Shown here piece by piece: positions 22,430-32,870 of a DNA stretch of 64,000 bases (the first letter of the stretch is position 1; each line of letters begins with the position of its first letter). The notes beneath the pieces are model-generated. The model saw only the letters and a list, made by a program, of their open reading frames with translations. It did not search any database and was not told where the DNA came from. Position numbers and translations under genes: made by a program. The DNA is taken from contig JAJKFL010000013.1 of NCBI GenBank assembly GCA_021186555.1, positions 16,175,243 to 16,239,242 of the forward strand. The letters are read 5' to 3'. This DNA is from Reticulitermes speratus (lineage: Eukaryota > Arthropoda > Insecta > Blattodea > Rhinotermitidae).

Positions 22430-22680
22430 GGAGGACTGTGCCATGGCTTAGGCGGTTCGTCGCCGGCCTCTCACCGCGGAGGTCTGAGTTCAATCCCAGG
22501 CCAGTCCACGTGGGATTTGTGGTGGACAAAGTGGCCCTTGGGCAGGTAGTTCTTTCAGTATTTCCCATGTCAATATTATTCCAATAATGCTTCATACTCA
22601 TTCACTGATCTATCACCGACACTATATAATATAATCTTAGTAAATGACAGCATCGTTAAATGACACTTTAAAAGAAAAGA
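22430..22680 (+). mobile_element. tRNA-derived SINE, family D
   Basis: The head GCCATGGCTTAGGCGGTTCG (A-box region) is followed by a B-box-like GAGTTCAATCCCAGG (22487-22501) and a body with GGCCAGTCCACGTGGGATTT, TCCAATAATGCTTCATACTC, TCACCGACACTATATAATAT and a tail ending GACACTTTAAAA. Partial copies lie at 29.0 and 32.6 kb. Confidence 0.82.
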
Positions 22681-24334
22681 TGGGAAGATAAAGATAAATG
22701 GCTAATAGAGGCGTAAGGATATAGTTGCGGCCTATTCGAAGGTCGATTTTGAAAGTTCTATGGGGAAACTAAGGATGGCGAAGTAAAAGTCTCACGCAGG
22801 ATAGACGTACGATCAATATTCGAAGCGGGTACCTACCGAATAAAATATAATCTATAACGTTCACAAAAGAAATGGTAGGATGATTAAATGACTAATCAAG
22901 AATATGCTTGAAAAATTAGAAGGGAACCAAATGAAACCCAATTTAAAATCCTATTCCAGGTAAGCATTTTCTCCTCCCTTCTTCTTTACTTTACCTGAAT
23001 GTGGAAACAGAACCAGCCTTCGAAACGTTGTAATTTTTGTAATTTTACAATTTGAAATATACAAAATTGTGTTCAAAGAAAATTTCTTAACAGTGAAGCA
23101 ATTCGGCCAGTATCGTCAATCTAGGTGCCAACCGGTTACGTATAAATATGCCAGACATCTTGTGGACCCATTATTGGACAACCTCGAATAGAAGGAAACC
23201 TCCTTTCTCAGAAGTCATGAGAAAAATAGAATTGTGTCAGCATGTCAGCATTCATTCCACAGTAAATTCAAACAAATACCAAAACGTTAAAATATGTAAA
23301 GCTCCAATGACTACTCAGCGTCAGTGCTGTGTCATCTTCACTTTATTCTCCACTTGAGCTACTTAGTGTGTTTTCTTGATTTAATAATGGCTGTCACAAT
23401 TTATCGTCCTCAGAGTAGGGCAAAGAGACCGCGAATATAACAAGACTACGAATTTCGCATTATAATTATTAATAAAAAACGTCGCTCTGTAATAGGACCA
23501 ACTTTGTCCATTGCTACTTTCACTCCGTCAAGGCACTTCTCGCAAAAATATCGCAGTTTTTCTTTGTCTAGTTGACTCAGTTCAAATGAGTGCGTTGCTT
23601 CCTAACTACTGTCAGTACTAACCGCGAACCAAAAACTGTAATTGAAGTTATTATATTTGTCAGTGATTTGTCCACTGCGTTGGTCACTGCTTCGATGTGA
23701 CACCACCTGGGGAACTTAATGTAAATTAGCATAGGGTAGAAAATCTAGATCTGAAACTTTCTCGGCATGTAATCCCTAGGAACGGAAAGAGAGTTATTTT
23801 TTCTCTTAGCTGAAGCCTTTTTGTCATAGTAGAGAATAACCTTGCCGGTTAGAGGCATTTCTAGGTCTAATGCAAAAATGAATTTGGAGGCCCTACCTAC
23901 GCGTAGTCCTGACCTGATAATGGAAATAGGGCGCTGTAAAGATTTACATACCAAACATCTTTGACATAGAATATGAAGTACAACCAGCATTGGATGGCAT
24001 TTCGAACGGCCGAACACAACAGCCGAAAGACAAACTTTCTTAAAATTTGTTTTGTTTTAAGTGTATATAACGTCGCAGGTAGATCAGTGGATAGGAATGT
24101 GTAGAACTGGTGCAATGATAGCTGTCAGTGCAGATATTTCTCTACAGTCTCCCTAATGAAAGTACCTAAAATTATTTATATACACTTGCAAACTGAATAT
24201 TAATACAGGTCACACTTTGGGGAAGTCGGCTTCTTGTAAGAACAAACTCTTACTATTTACATCTAACAAATCATTAATCAAAACGGGCCTTCCATGAATA
24301 TACCGCTACCCCTACTGATGGAACAACAACAAAC

Positions 24335-24335
<1 letters not shown>
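22681..24335. other. Unassigned; one possible hairpin-family relic
   Basis: No gene recognised. At about 22995-23030 the string CCTGAATGTGG...CTTCGAAACGTTG resembles a decayed member of the recurrent hairpin family. Everything else, including the open stretches near 23.1 and 23.9 kb, looks random. Confidence 0.45.
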
Positions 24336-24366
<31 letters not shown>

Positions 24367-24376
24367 TAGTAGTAAC
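24336..24376. repeat. (AGT)n microsatellite
   Basis: About a dozen TAG/AGT units with one slip near the end. Confidence 0.95.
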
Positions 24377-24449
24377 GAAAGAAAAAACTGAAAGTGAAAT
24401 AAAAGCAGCACAAGGTCAGGCATTACAAACCAAATATCATGCAAAATAA

Positions 24450-25090
24450 TATTACAGACATCAACAGATAGCAAATGCAGACTGTGTCAGAACATGACAA
24501 GACAATAGACCACACTATATCAGCATGCCCAATACTGGCAAAAGAAGATTACATAAAGAGACGTGATATAGTGTGTGCTCAACTACACTTTACAATATGC
24601 AAGGAAACAGGAGTAAAATTAGACAAGGAACAGTGGCATGAGCGTGTATTAAAATTAGTAGAAACAAGTCATGAAGGTAAGGTAACCATATTGTGGAACC
24701 AACAAGTGAACGCTGACAGAACCACTCAATACAATGAAACGGACAGCATAATCCGTGATAATGGGAAAGGAACATGCCTGTTACAAGACATTGCATTTTC
24801 AGGAGATCGAATTTTATCAAAAATAAAGCTGAGGATATTTAAAACATAAAGACCTGACAATAGAAATACGGCGCATGTGGAATGTGAAAACAAAAGTGAT
24901 ACCGGTAATAACTGGGGCAGCTGGAGCCATCTCAGAATCATTCAGAATGTGCATGAGCCACACACCGCGAAAGCACATCATCAGGTAACTACAGAAAACA
25001 GCCATATTGGGCACTGCGCACATACTTCGGAAAGTACTAATGTAAAGGTACAAAAGTTTTATCGTGGGAAATAGCATTACATATACCATA
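24450..25090 (+). mobile_element. 3' end of an R2/R4-type LINE with restriction-like endonuclease
   Basis: Plus-strand translation gives a CCHC knuckle (CRLC at 24476-24487, then TIDHTISACPIL after a frame change), ICKETGVKLDKEQWHERVLK and SHEGKVTILWNQQV. The nuclease core follows (ETDSIIRDNGKG, LLQDIAFSGD, 24736-24807), and after a second frame change near 24840, KDLTIEIRRMWNVKTKVIPV and ILRKVLM (about 25060). Knuckle plus PD-(D/E)xK-like nuclease is the C-terminal arrangement of R2/R4-clade LINEs, which nick a target site and prime reverse transcription. The usual Pro of the PD motif reads Thr here. Everything upstream, including the reverse transcriptase, is missing. Confidence 0.8.
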
Positions 25091-25440
25091 AATTGTAACC
25101 ACAGATTATCTACAACAATATACCCCAAAAACATGATTTATTTCAGGTATATAATTGTAAATATATATAAAAATATATAATAATTGTATAAAAGTGACAG
25201 ATAATAATATTTATTATTATTAGTATATTGCTTCAGGTATAATTCGCTATCGTGGGGTCGAGAATGAGTTTTCAAAGCAGTCTTAGTAATCACTAAGCTA
25301 ATCACTAATTAGCTACCAGCGACCAATGCTATTTTACAGTTTATTGTAAGAAAGTTGGAAAACTTGTACGATCCCACAAAAACATATAAGATGATAATAT
25401 ACATCACATTTTTTACTCCCCTTTTAAATAATGTATCTGT
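25091..25440. other. AT-rich spacer
   Basis: AT-rich with TATATA and ATTATT tracts. No gene or repeat recognised. Confidence 0.5.
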
Positions 25441-25475
25441 GGCCTGATGATGGTCGACTTCGACCGAAACATGTA
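25441..25475 (+). repeat. Well-formed hammerhead-like hairpin, single copy
   Basis: CTGATGA (25444-25450), one T, a 5-bp stem GGTCG/CGACC with loop ACTT (25452-25465), then GAAAC (25466-25470). This is the cleanest match in the window to a hammerhead core (CUGAUGA, stem II, GAAA), except for the extra U between CUGAUGA and the stem. No facing partner was found. Confidence 0.6.
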
Positions 25476-26070
25476 GCTCCTGAATCAAGCACAGTTGTGT
25501 TGGACTGAACCATGTGTTTGTTTTTACAAGCAATAATATTTGCATGTTTGCTTATAGGCGTACAGGCTGTGTGCGTATTCTGCTTTTGCGCTTTCCCTCG
25601 AGTTTGCTGTAGCGAGATATTGTATTTGTGGTGGAAGTACGATTCTTTGACCGTCCGTTGCCAAATTGTAATTGGATTTTGTAGGTGCTTTTAGATTTGC
25701 ATGGGTTTTCAGTTGTTCGAAACTAGAAACTCATAATCTGCTATTGCTTTCCCTTGAAAGTATTAATTTTCGTGACAGGAACTGCGTAGTGCTAGGGTTA
25801 TCGTACGGAATGGGACTTGTACCACCGTATGTAATATATAACTGGTATATATATATATTTCCTTGCTGTTTCAACATTCGTGACAGTTAAGCTCATAAAC
25901 TCAGGAAAATACAAAACAACAAATTCGATATAGGTTGGTATGATAGATACACTTAGGGGTGCTTACAATCCGGTGACGTGCCACGATTTGGGGGGGGGGG
26001 GGTAAAGGGTCCGCAGCAGATGCTACGGACGCATCGCAGCCTTGAGGCTTATTGTGTAAGCATACAACCT
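25476..26070. other. Unassigned, with 13-base G run
   Basis: No gene recognised. A TATATATAT tract lies near 25848 and a run of 13 G at 25990-26002. Confidence 0.5.
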
Positions 26071-26074
26071 TGTT

Positions 26075-26450
26075 TATTACCTTATTCCACTACGCGTTTC
26101 GGTATAGCGATGGCCGTTATGCGTGCTGCAAAGTACATATGAGTCTTCTGGTATCTATTGCCAGAAGACTCATATATACTTTGCAGCATTTGATTTTATT
26201 TAATCCCAGTACAATTTTCATTTTAATTTTAACCAGTGTATTATAACAGTAGTATGCAGAAGTGTTGGTAACGACTGTTATATAACGTTTATATGGTATT
26301 TTCTTAGTCTGTATATTTGATATGCTAATAAACCAAAATAATAAAAAAAAAGTATGCAGAAGCAATGCAAAACGTAAACCTTACACGCACGTCTAATGAT
26401 GATATGGCCGTACCGAAACGCGTAGCGATAATCAGGTAATAAACAAGCTT
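26075..26450. mobile_element. Palindromic Penelope-type element (P3) with internal hairpin
   Basis: The outer arms face each other: TACGCGTTTCGGTATAGCGA at about 26091 and, on the right, ATGGCCGTACCGAAACGCGT at about 26403, with TTGTTTATTACCT / AGGTAATAAACAAG outside them. The spacer of about 270 bases contains a separate near-perfect hairpin (26125-26187), and the short direct repeat AGTATGCAGAAG occurs at about 26252 and 26351. Confidence 0.75.
26125..26187. repeat. 27-bp hairpin with 9-base loop
   Basis: Arm 26125-26151 starts GCTGCAAAGTACATATGAGT and pairs with 26161-26187 at 26 of 27 positions; the loop is TATCTATTG. The single mismatch is C versus T in the TACATA/TATATA part. It lies inside P3. 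Whether it is a short inverted duplication or an RNA structure cannot be decided from sequence alone. Confidence 0.93.
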
Positions 26451-27607
26451 GAATAAACACACACATATATATATATATAGTGAAATATAAGGTCAAAAAT
26501 GTTATGTTTATATTCCTTTTCATACAAGTAAGACCGTAACATTAGCCACAAGGTGGCTTAAGTATATTCACACGAAATTTGTAAAACGTATGAGACAAAA
26601 AAAAACTTTTAAATTCATGCCACTCAGATTTTCGATTGAATTTAAAAGGGCACTTTCTGAATGGTAACTAAATGCAGTAATGATGAAGTCAGTATCCGGA
26701 CAAACATACGTCAGTGAAAGAAATAAGTGGATGAACGCAACGTGTTACAGGGCCACTGTGCTTAAAAATGGCGCCTACACAATATTGCCCGTTCACCTTC
26801 CAGCTTACGCCTACTACGCATGCGTCAAGCCTGATTCATGCTCTCTCGACCCTGCTGGCGAAGTCCCTATTCAATGGATTGTTGATACTTGAGTGCGGTG
26901 GCAATGCGAGTTATGGGGACAAGTTGTGTTATGTGTTCGACGTCCTCAACAAGTGTCAGTGGTGTGTGATTTCGTTCATCCACGCGGGGATTCCATATTC
27001 TTTTATTTTTGTTTACAACTCGTGAATTCGGAGCTCGGAACGTGTATTGCCAACATTACAGCTGTAACCGATTTTCTTTACTACAATAAAATCCTCTGGA
27101 ATAAACGAAGGACAACAAAGGTAACGAAATAATGACACAGATCAGTGGTTTATTCTAATTTATTACTTCAATCATTATGACTAATGACGTGTCACATATT
27201 ATAGCAGCTGGGAAAAGCACGTTTGGCAAAGGTTGGATTTACTCATATTTGAAATAAAAATGCACCTAAAACTTCAAGGTTGTGAATATAATCCAAGTTC
27301 CGCGTACTAATTAGGTACTGAATAAAGACTTCAGCATTCATTTTATGGCATTTACTCGTATGGGGTTATTACAAGACCGTAGCAATGAAGCGATTCATTT
27401 CATTACCAATGCATATATTGATAGTTATTCTGTGATTTTGCGACGTACTATGCTGAAACGGAACTCTTCCCTATTTTATTGTGTGTGATCACGAACATGC
27501 CGATTGCACTAATACATGACATTAAAGTTTATAGAGTATTTGCCTGTGCGTGCGTCCGTGCTTGTTTTCTTACCTAGTTACAGTTTACCTGCCCAACAGG
27601 CAAGGTT
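26451..27607. other. Unassigned sequence
   Basis: A (TA)n tract lies near 26464. The overlapping open stretches at 26680-27132 in three plus frames show no domain, no repeat structure and no convincing splice sites; I do not call a gene. Confidence 0.45.
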
Positions 27608-27731
27608 CTTCCGTAACATTCTAAAGTAAAGTAAAGTAAAGTTCTTCCTAGAACGGGCCATGAAGGCCCAGAGGGGGAATAGAGGTATAGCGCTACTCTT
27701 TCTTTAACCCTGGCACTTCCGTAACATTCTA
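27608..27731 (-). mobile_element. Severely 5'-truncated family A SINE with 16-base perfect TSD
   Basis: Only about 92 bases of the SINE 3' end remain (27624-27715): tail units AAGTAAAGTAAAGTAAAG, then CCTAGAACGGGCCATGAAGG and ACTCTTTCTTTAACCCTGGC. Exact 16-base duplications CTTCCGTAACATTCTA lie at 27608-27623 and 27716-27731. It has no promoter boxes. Confidence 0.95.
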
Positions 27732-27825
27732 GCTACTGCTTTGTGCTCTTGGACTGTGTGATCTTTAAGAATAGTCAGCCAAAAGAATAATGTTTTCAAA
27801 ATCATTTCCTTGTTTGTACTTGAAG

Positions 27826-28020
27826 TTGTCACGGCTGTGACTGTGAAAAATACTGCATGCTATAATGTGATACCGTAGAAATATTGTTTCGGAGAAAACC
27901 TCCTGCCGCCATTCTCAGAGTGGAAGAGGACCCTGAATAGCAAGTCAGGAGGTGTCTCCGAAACGTTAATGATTTTCTACCAGGCTGCATGGCGTCACAT
28001 CCCAGAAGATAGTAGGCCTG
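27826..28020. mobile_element. Palindromic Penelope-type element (P4)
   Basis: The left arm, in reverse, includes TTGTTTCGGAGAAAACCTCC (about 27883) and GTCACGGCTGTGACTGTGAA (about 27827). The right arm is GTCAGGAGGTGTCTCCGAAA (about 27945), then GTTAATGATTTTCTACCAGG and CTGCATGGCGTCACATCCCA. The arms meet around 27915-27935. Stem GGAGG...CCTCC is kept in both. Confidence 0.75.
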
Positions 28021-29039
28021 TAGATCATTTATATAGTATGGCTCTTGTAACAGATGACTGAAATAATAATGGTTTCTTGAAACCTTTAGGGAGGAGCAGT
28101 GTGCTATACCTGCTTTAATTCTTGTTTCTTTGTACGTTCTCGTTTCTTTCCTCCCCTCACCCCCGTGTGTGTGTATCTGTGTCGTGTCTAAGTCTGACCG
28201 TTGTTTTGCACATTTTTTCTGCCTGCTGTACACCTCGAGAAGGCATTGCTGAGACCAGCTGTTTTTGAAACTTGCATTGTCTACAGAATCTCTTTTGGCC
28301 CAAAAATTATTGACTGAACTCCACGCCAAAATTAAGATTCAAGTACGTAAAAATGGCATAGCACAAAGGATTTCTACGGAACACAAAAGGGGAAAAACAG
28401 TGCACAAAAAATTTTTGAATCAGATTGCTCCAGAGAGTATTGCAGGAACATTCACTAAATTACTGCTGCGTTAAAGGCTCAGATTACTGACAGTTATACT
28501 TCTTACATCTCGCAACAAAAACATACGTTCAGACATTTTGGGTAGACTCTAGAAGAGGTCGACACATGGGTCTATACGAGTATGTCATCTTAACATGTAA
28601 GCTGTTATGGTCCAAAACGTAGAATGTAATGATTTAAATTGCAGGGAAATTTTCCCATAAAAAACTATGGTTTTGCACTTATTTTGATTAGATACAGGGG
28701 TGAAACTAAAGTATAATACGCTGAGGGAAAAAAAGATGAAGAGTACAGTACACTTTGTTCTTAAGTGCTGAGGAAATTATTTTGATCCAAGAGAAATTAA
28801 ATGACAAAACATACGTAATGACCAGCTTCAAAATATTTACGCTTCACGAAATGTTATAAAACAATTGATGAAAATTATGGAACAGGAATCTCATAATCTG
28901 CGCTGTAGTCCTAGTATTATAACGCTAATCAAACAAAAAAAATGAACAGGGAATTCGGGAAGTTATAAGTATGTAGGCTGGAGGGGTGAGAATCAATGGG
29001 AGGTCTAGGCTTAGAAATAATTAAGTCAACCTGGTACTA
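28021..29039. other. Unassigned sequence
   Basis: A short GTGTGTGTGT tract occurs near 28165. No gene or repeat family recognised. Confidence 0.5.
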
Positions 29040-29165
29040 GGACAGGTTTTTCTTCGAGTACTTAGACTTTCCCCTCTCTTCATTCCACCAATGCTCCATA
29101 CTCATTCATCTGTCACCGATGCTATATAATCGTAACAATTGACACTTAAAAACAACTAGGTAAAC
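29040..29165 (+). mobile_element. Family D SINE fragment (3' part)
   Basis: ACTAGGACAGGTTTTTCTTC, CCACCAATGCTCCATACTCA, GTCACCGATGCTATATAATC and ATTGACACTTAAAA match the second half of the family D SINE at 22.5 kb. The head is missing. Confidence 0.75.
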
Positions 29166-30737
29166 TGTGCCTAATGGAATATTAATTTGTAGGATTGAGT
29201 AACGACTAACTACATAGGTAGAATAAGATTGGAAATGTTCATGAATGATGAGTAGGCAAGAATTTGAAAATAGTTTTTCGTGGCTCATTTGAAGACAGCT
29301 ATCTGTCACGAGAGCTTTAGCGTGTGGAGGAAAGCTACGGAAGCCACACAATGCCACTGATAATCAAACCGGGTACCTCTTGAACACAAGTCAACCTGCT
29401 TGAAATATTTAATGGATTGGGCTGCAAGAACAGCTGTGTGTTTAATGTAGCAACAACAAACAGAACTTTATGTAAAGTATCTTAATTACAGACGTTATAT
29501 AAGTTGGTCTGTTTGCCGTCGATGTTACTGGGTGTGAGTAAAATGTTAAAGTCAGAGCTTGAATGAATAGCAAAGGAGAACGCAATAACCATCACATGGG
29601 TTAGGCCTACTAGTAAATCAACTAAAATATGAATGGCACACTCTGAATTTTCAAATATATAGCCCACGTATTTTGACTTGAAAAGGGATGCCGTATTTCA
29701 CGTTGACCTTATAGTGAGTCGTTCTATACAAGTAGTCCCTCCTGATAAATAAGTCATGGTTATTGCAGCCTGTCGTTAATAAACATGTACATCCAACAGC
29801 ACATATCGCAGTCATCACTGTTTGTTACTGCAGGTATCCCCGTTTTACGTACTTGCCCCCTTCGTTTTCCTTTTACGTTAAACAGGTACATAAACATGTT
29901 ATTACAGTTAACGATTTTCCTAAGAGTGTTCTGTTAGTTGTGACTCAACATCCACTGGCTTTAGATTATTCCTAGGGTTTAAGAGATACTGAAAATAATG
30001 TGCTCTTCATCTTCCAACTGTTCGCAGACCATCGCAAATGCTACATAGGCTATGAAACGACAATTTTTAACAAATTCGGACAGTTTTCCTTGATGACCGT
30101 GCCAGTAACAGAGCCTCATTCGAATTGCCAACATTTTTCCTACTCCTTAAGTTAAATTAGTTTATAATATCACATCCACGTAAGATTTTGGGTTTACACG
30201 CCGATTTATTCGTAGGCATATACTGTGCAGTTTTGGGAGTTGTACTCTTGTATGGAAGCAGTAGATTCCTCCGAAACGCCTCACGCTTCGTGCTGTTATG
30301 CATCGCGTTGTAACTGAAAATGCTTTATTACCTCCGTGCCTTTTAGTGTCCTCTGCCGTAACCATTTTTCACGGAGCTTAAAAAGTTTCGTAAACGCGAT
30401 AAGGTCACGTCAGAGGCCACTTTTCACACTGCTAACTCCTTTCCATTAAAAGTAATGGAGGCCGCTCAGAATTCCGAGTCGTGCAACACTAGCAATTTTC
30501 GTTGGAAGGTTCTTGTATGATGGTGATTATTAGGGAGTTTCATGATTAGGTGAATTGCTATTGACTGCCATGGAGGTGGATATGTCATTGAAAAAGATAT
30601 AATGTCTGTTGGCGTAGTGCTTGTTGAAACTGGGACATAACGTGGCGCTGGCGAAAAATGTATACTTATTTTTCTACGTAATAATTACAATTCAGTAACT
30701 ATTGCGGCTAAGCGTAGTATATGTATGGTTAGTATGT
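29166..30737. other. Unassigned sequence
   Basis: No gene, RNA or repeat recognised; open stretches look random. Confidence 0.5.
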
Positions 30738-31245
30738 TATAAACATAACTAACTCCATGGAGCAGTGTCCTTCTTGAAAACCTATTATTTCTTAAGCTAA
30801 TCAAGAAATAATCCGGATGTTATATAACCCAAAGGTTCACTATCGTGTTCACAACAGCCCACCACTTGTACCTTTCCTGAACCGGACGAATCCAGTGCAC
30901 GACATCATATTCAATTCCTTTAATATGCATTTTAATATGATGAACCCATCTACGCCTCGATCTCACAAGCGGTCCCTTTTCTTGATGCTTTTCCACCAAA
31001 ACTCCGTATGCATTTCTGTTCTCCCTCATACATGTCACATGCTTTGCCCATCCCTTTGATTTGATCACTTGAACAATATCTGGTGATGAACAGAAGTCAT
31101 TGAACTTCTCATTATGTAATTTTCTCCAGTTACGTGTTACTTCCTCCCTCTTAAGCCCAAATATCTTCCTCAGCGCCCTACTCTCGAACACCCTCAGCCT
31201 ATATTCTTCCCTTAATAGGAGAGATCAAGTTTCACACCCGTGCGA
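30738..31245 (-). mobile_element. LINE 3' fragment (family L) coding for the RT C-terminus
   Basis: The longest family L copy. The minus strand encodes MFESRALRKIFGLKREEVTR, KLHNEKFNDFCSSPDIVQVI, KSKGWAKHVTCMRE, SRRRWVHHIKMHIKG and RYKWWAVVNTIVNLWVI (31191-30820), matching the region after the RT domain of a very common insect LINE. The usual text is closer to WAGHVARM and RWRALVNTVMNLRVP (from memory). The 3' end at 30738-30760 reads TAACTCCATGG in the plus direction and has a short AACT-type tail. Truncated at the 5' side near 31245. Confidence 0.85.
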
Positions 31246-32009
31246 AGCAACAAGCAACCAATAAATAAATAATTCAGACCAGGTTGTTTTTGACGCTACG
31301 GCTCCAAGTAAAATTTACGATCAAGTTGAAAGCCACTTGATACCGATTTACTTGTCTTCAATTTGCAAGTTTTGGTATCGGCTTATATATATATATATAT
31401 ATATGCCGCAAAATCTTTAGTGGTCTCTTCTGTTTGGTATAGAAGGACAAAATGAGATTAAGAGTAAATTACAGGAATAAAACTCCGCGTGGCTCGGTGT
31501 CAGAAATTACAACTTTGATAGAGAATTACAGGAGTTCTCTCAAGGACCTTTCTTCTTCCACCTCCACCTCGTCCATTTAACCTCAAGAAAGTTATGTGTT
31601 TATTACGCTACCTTCGGAAGCATTTTTGATAGACATATTATATACCAGTACGGTATATTAGTCGATTTTCATGTAGCATGTCCATTTTGTTGTATGTAAG
31701 TGGATGTCTGTATGTCCGTGCACGTCGCTTTCTACAATCTTACATTTTTGCAGACTGTCAGAGGATACGCAGCTAGTACTATTACTTATTCTTACATAAG
31801 AAAAACAGTGTATAAAGTCAGATTGCGGTTTAGATGTCCTTCTGGTCAGTATAACACAAACCAATTCGAAACAGATTTACGCAAGTTTAAAGGTTTCGAA
31901 CATTCCATCCATAACGGTCATATCTGATGTGTCTGAAAAATTACGTTGTGAACATCTCATGTTCGTATAGATTAAATTGACTTCATGGCTTTCGAAACGG
32001 TACTATGTT
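31246..32009. other. Unassigned, with (TA)n tract
   Basis: A (TA)n microsatellite lies at 31385-31405. No gene recognised; the open stretch at 31700-31927 has no recognisable domain. Confidence 0.5.
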
Positions 32010-32245
32010 TATGGATGGTCCGGGGATCGAATCCTGGTGGGGGTGAGATTTTCCGCAGCCGTCCAGACCGGCCCTGAGTCCCACCCAGCCTCCTGTACAA
32101 TGGGTACTGGGTCTCTTTCTCCGGGTTAAGTGGCCAGGGCGTAGCGTTGACCATTCACCCCCATCTATCGTCGAGGTTAAAGAAAGAGAAGAGCTATACC
32201 TCTACTCTCCCTCTGAGCTTTCATGGTCTGTTTAGAGTGAACTTT
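32010..32245 (+). mobile_element. Family A SINE, head truncated
   Basis: Starts within the tRNA-like head at GGATGGTCCGGGGATCGAAT (B box kept), continues with TTTTCCGCAGCCGTCCAGAC, CACCCAGCCTCCTGTACAAT and TTAAAGAAAGAGAAGAGCTA, and ends near GGTCTGTTTAGAGTGAACTT. The A box is missing. No clear target duplication. Confidence 0.85.
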
Positions 32246-32294
32246 TTAAGGATGATCAGGGTCTTGTGAAATGATGTTTCTTACCAGTCATTGC

Positions 32295-32390
32295 TTCAGC
32301 ATTGTGCCTGATGATGGTGGTAGCAAGATCTTATGAAACGTTGGTATTCATGTACCAGACTACACGGCAGCAATCTTCAGTATCACAGTA
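32295..32390 (+). repeat. Penelope-type hairpin and downstream arm, single
   Basis: CCTGATGATGGTGGTAGCAA (32304 on), then CTTATGAAACGTTGGTATTC and CATGTACCAGACTACACGGC, AGCAATCTTCAG. It has the family order of hairpin, GAAACGTT and the ACCAGACTACACGGC block. The stretch to the left (32240-32295) may hold a very decayed facing partner but I cannot align it convincingly. Confidence 0.65.
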
Positions 32391-32639
32391 GTTCAGCACG
32401 ACATGGTGAGCTGTCATAACAGCTGGTATAACCTTGTTCAGCTTCTATGGCGCCACTCGTTTAAAACACCATCTGTAGACTCTTTGAGCTTTAATGTTTT
32501 AATACACATTCAATAGGCCGCGCGCTGGCCTTTTGACAAACGTAGACGTTGCTTCTCAACATAAAAGTTCCGTATAGGTTTATGGTGCGTAATGGTGTTG
32601 GTGCTGGCTCTTTCGGTGTTCTGCTTCCTCTTATCCTTT

Positions 32640-32870
32640 CTATTGTCCTTCAACCTTTCGCTGCGGAGGCCGGGATTCGATCCCTGACCAGTCCATGTGG
32701 GAGTTGTGGTAGGCAAAGCGGTAATGGGACAGGTTTTTCTCCGACTGTTTCTGTTTTCCCCTTTTAGTGTCATTTCATCAACGCTTCCCACTCGTTTATT
32801 CACCTATCACTGACGCAAAATAATAGATATTATCACTTGACAGAGTAGTTGAATGACATGTTTAAAAAAC
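32640..32870 (+). mobile_element. Family D SINE, 5' part degraded
   Basis: GCTGCGGAGGCCGGGATTCG (B-box region), GACCAGTCCATGTGGGAGTT, GTGGTAGGCAAAGCGGTAAT, TATCACTGACGCAAAATAAT and a tail ending GACATGTTTAAAA match family D at 22.5 kb. The sequence before 32640 no longer resembles the head. Confidence 0.78.

Noticed and set aside
24336-24376. CRISPR-like or regulatory repeat
   Set aside because: Plain (AGT)n microsatellite without spacers.
26680-27132. Three overlapping plus frames suggesting a gene
   Set aside because: Overlap in all frames of CpG-containing DNA is what chance gives; no domain, signal peptide or repeat structure was seen.
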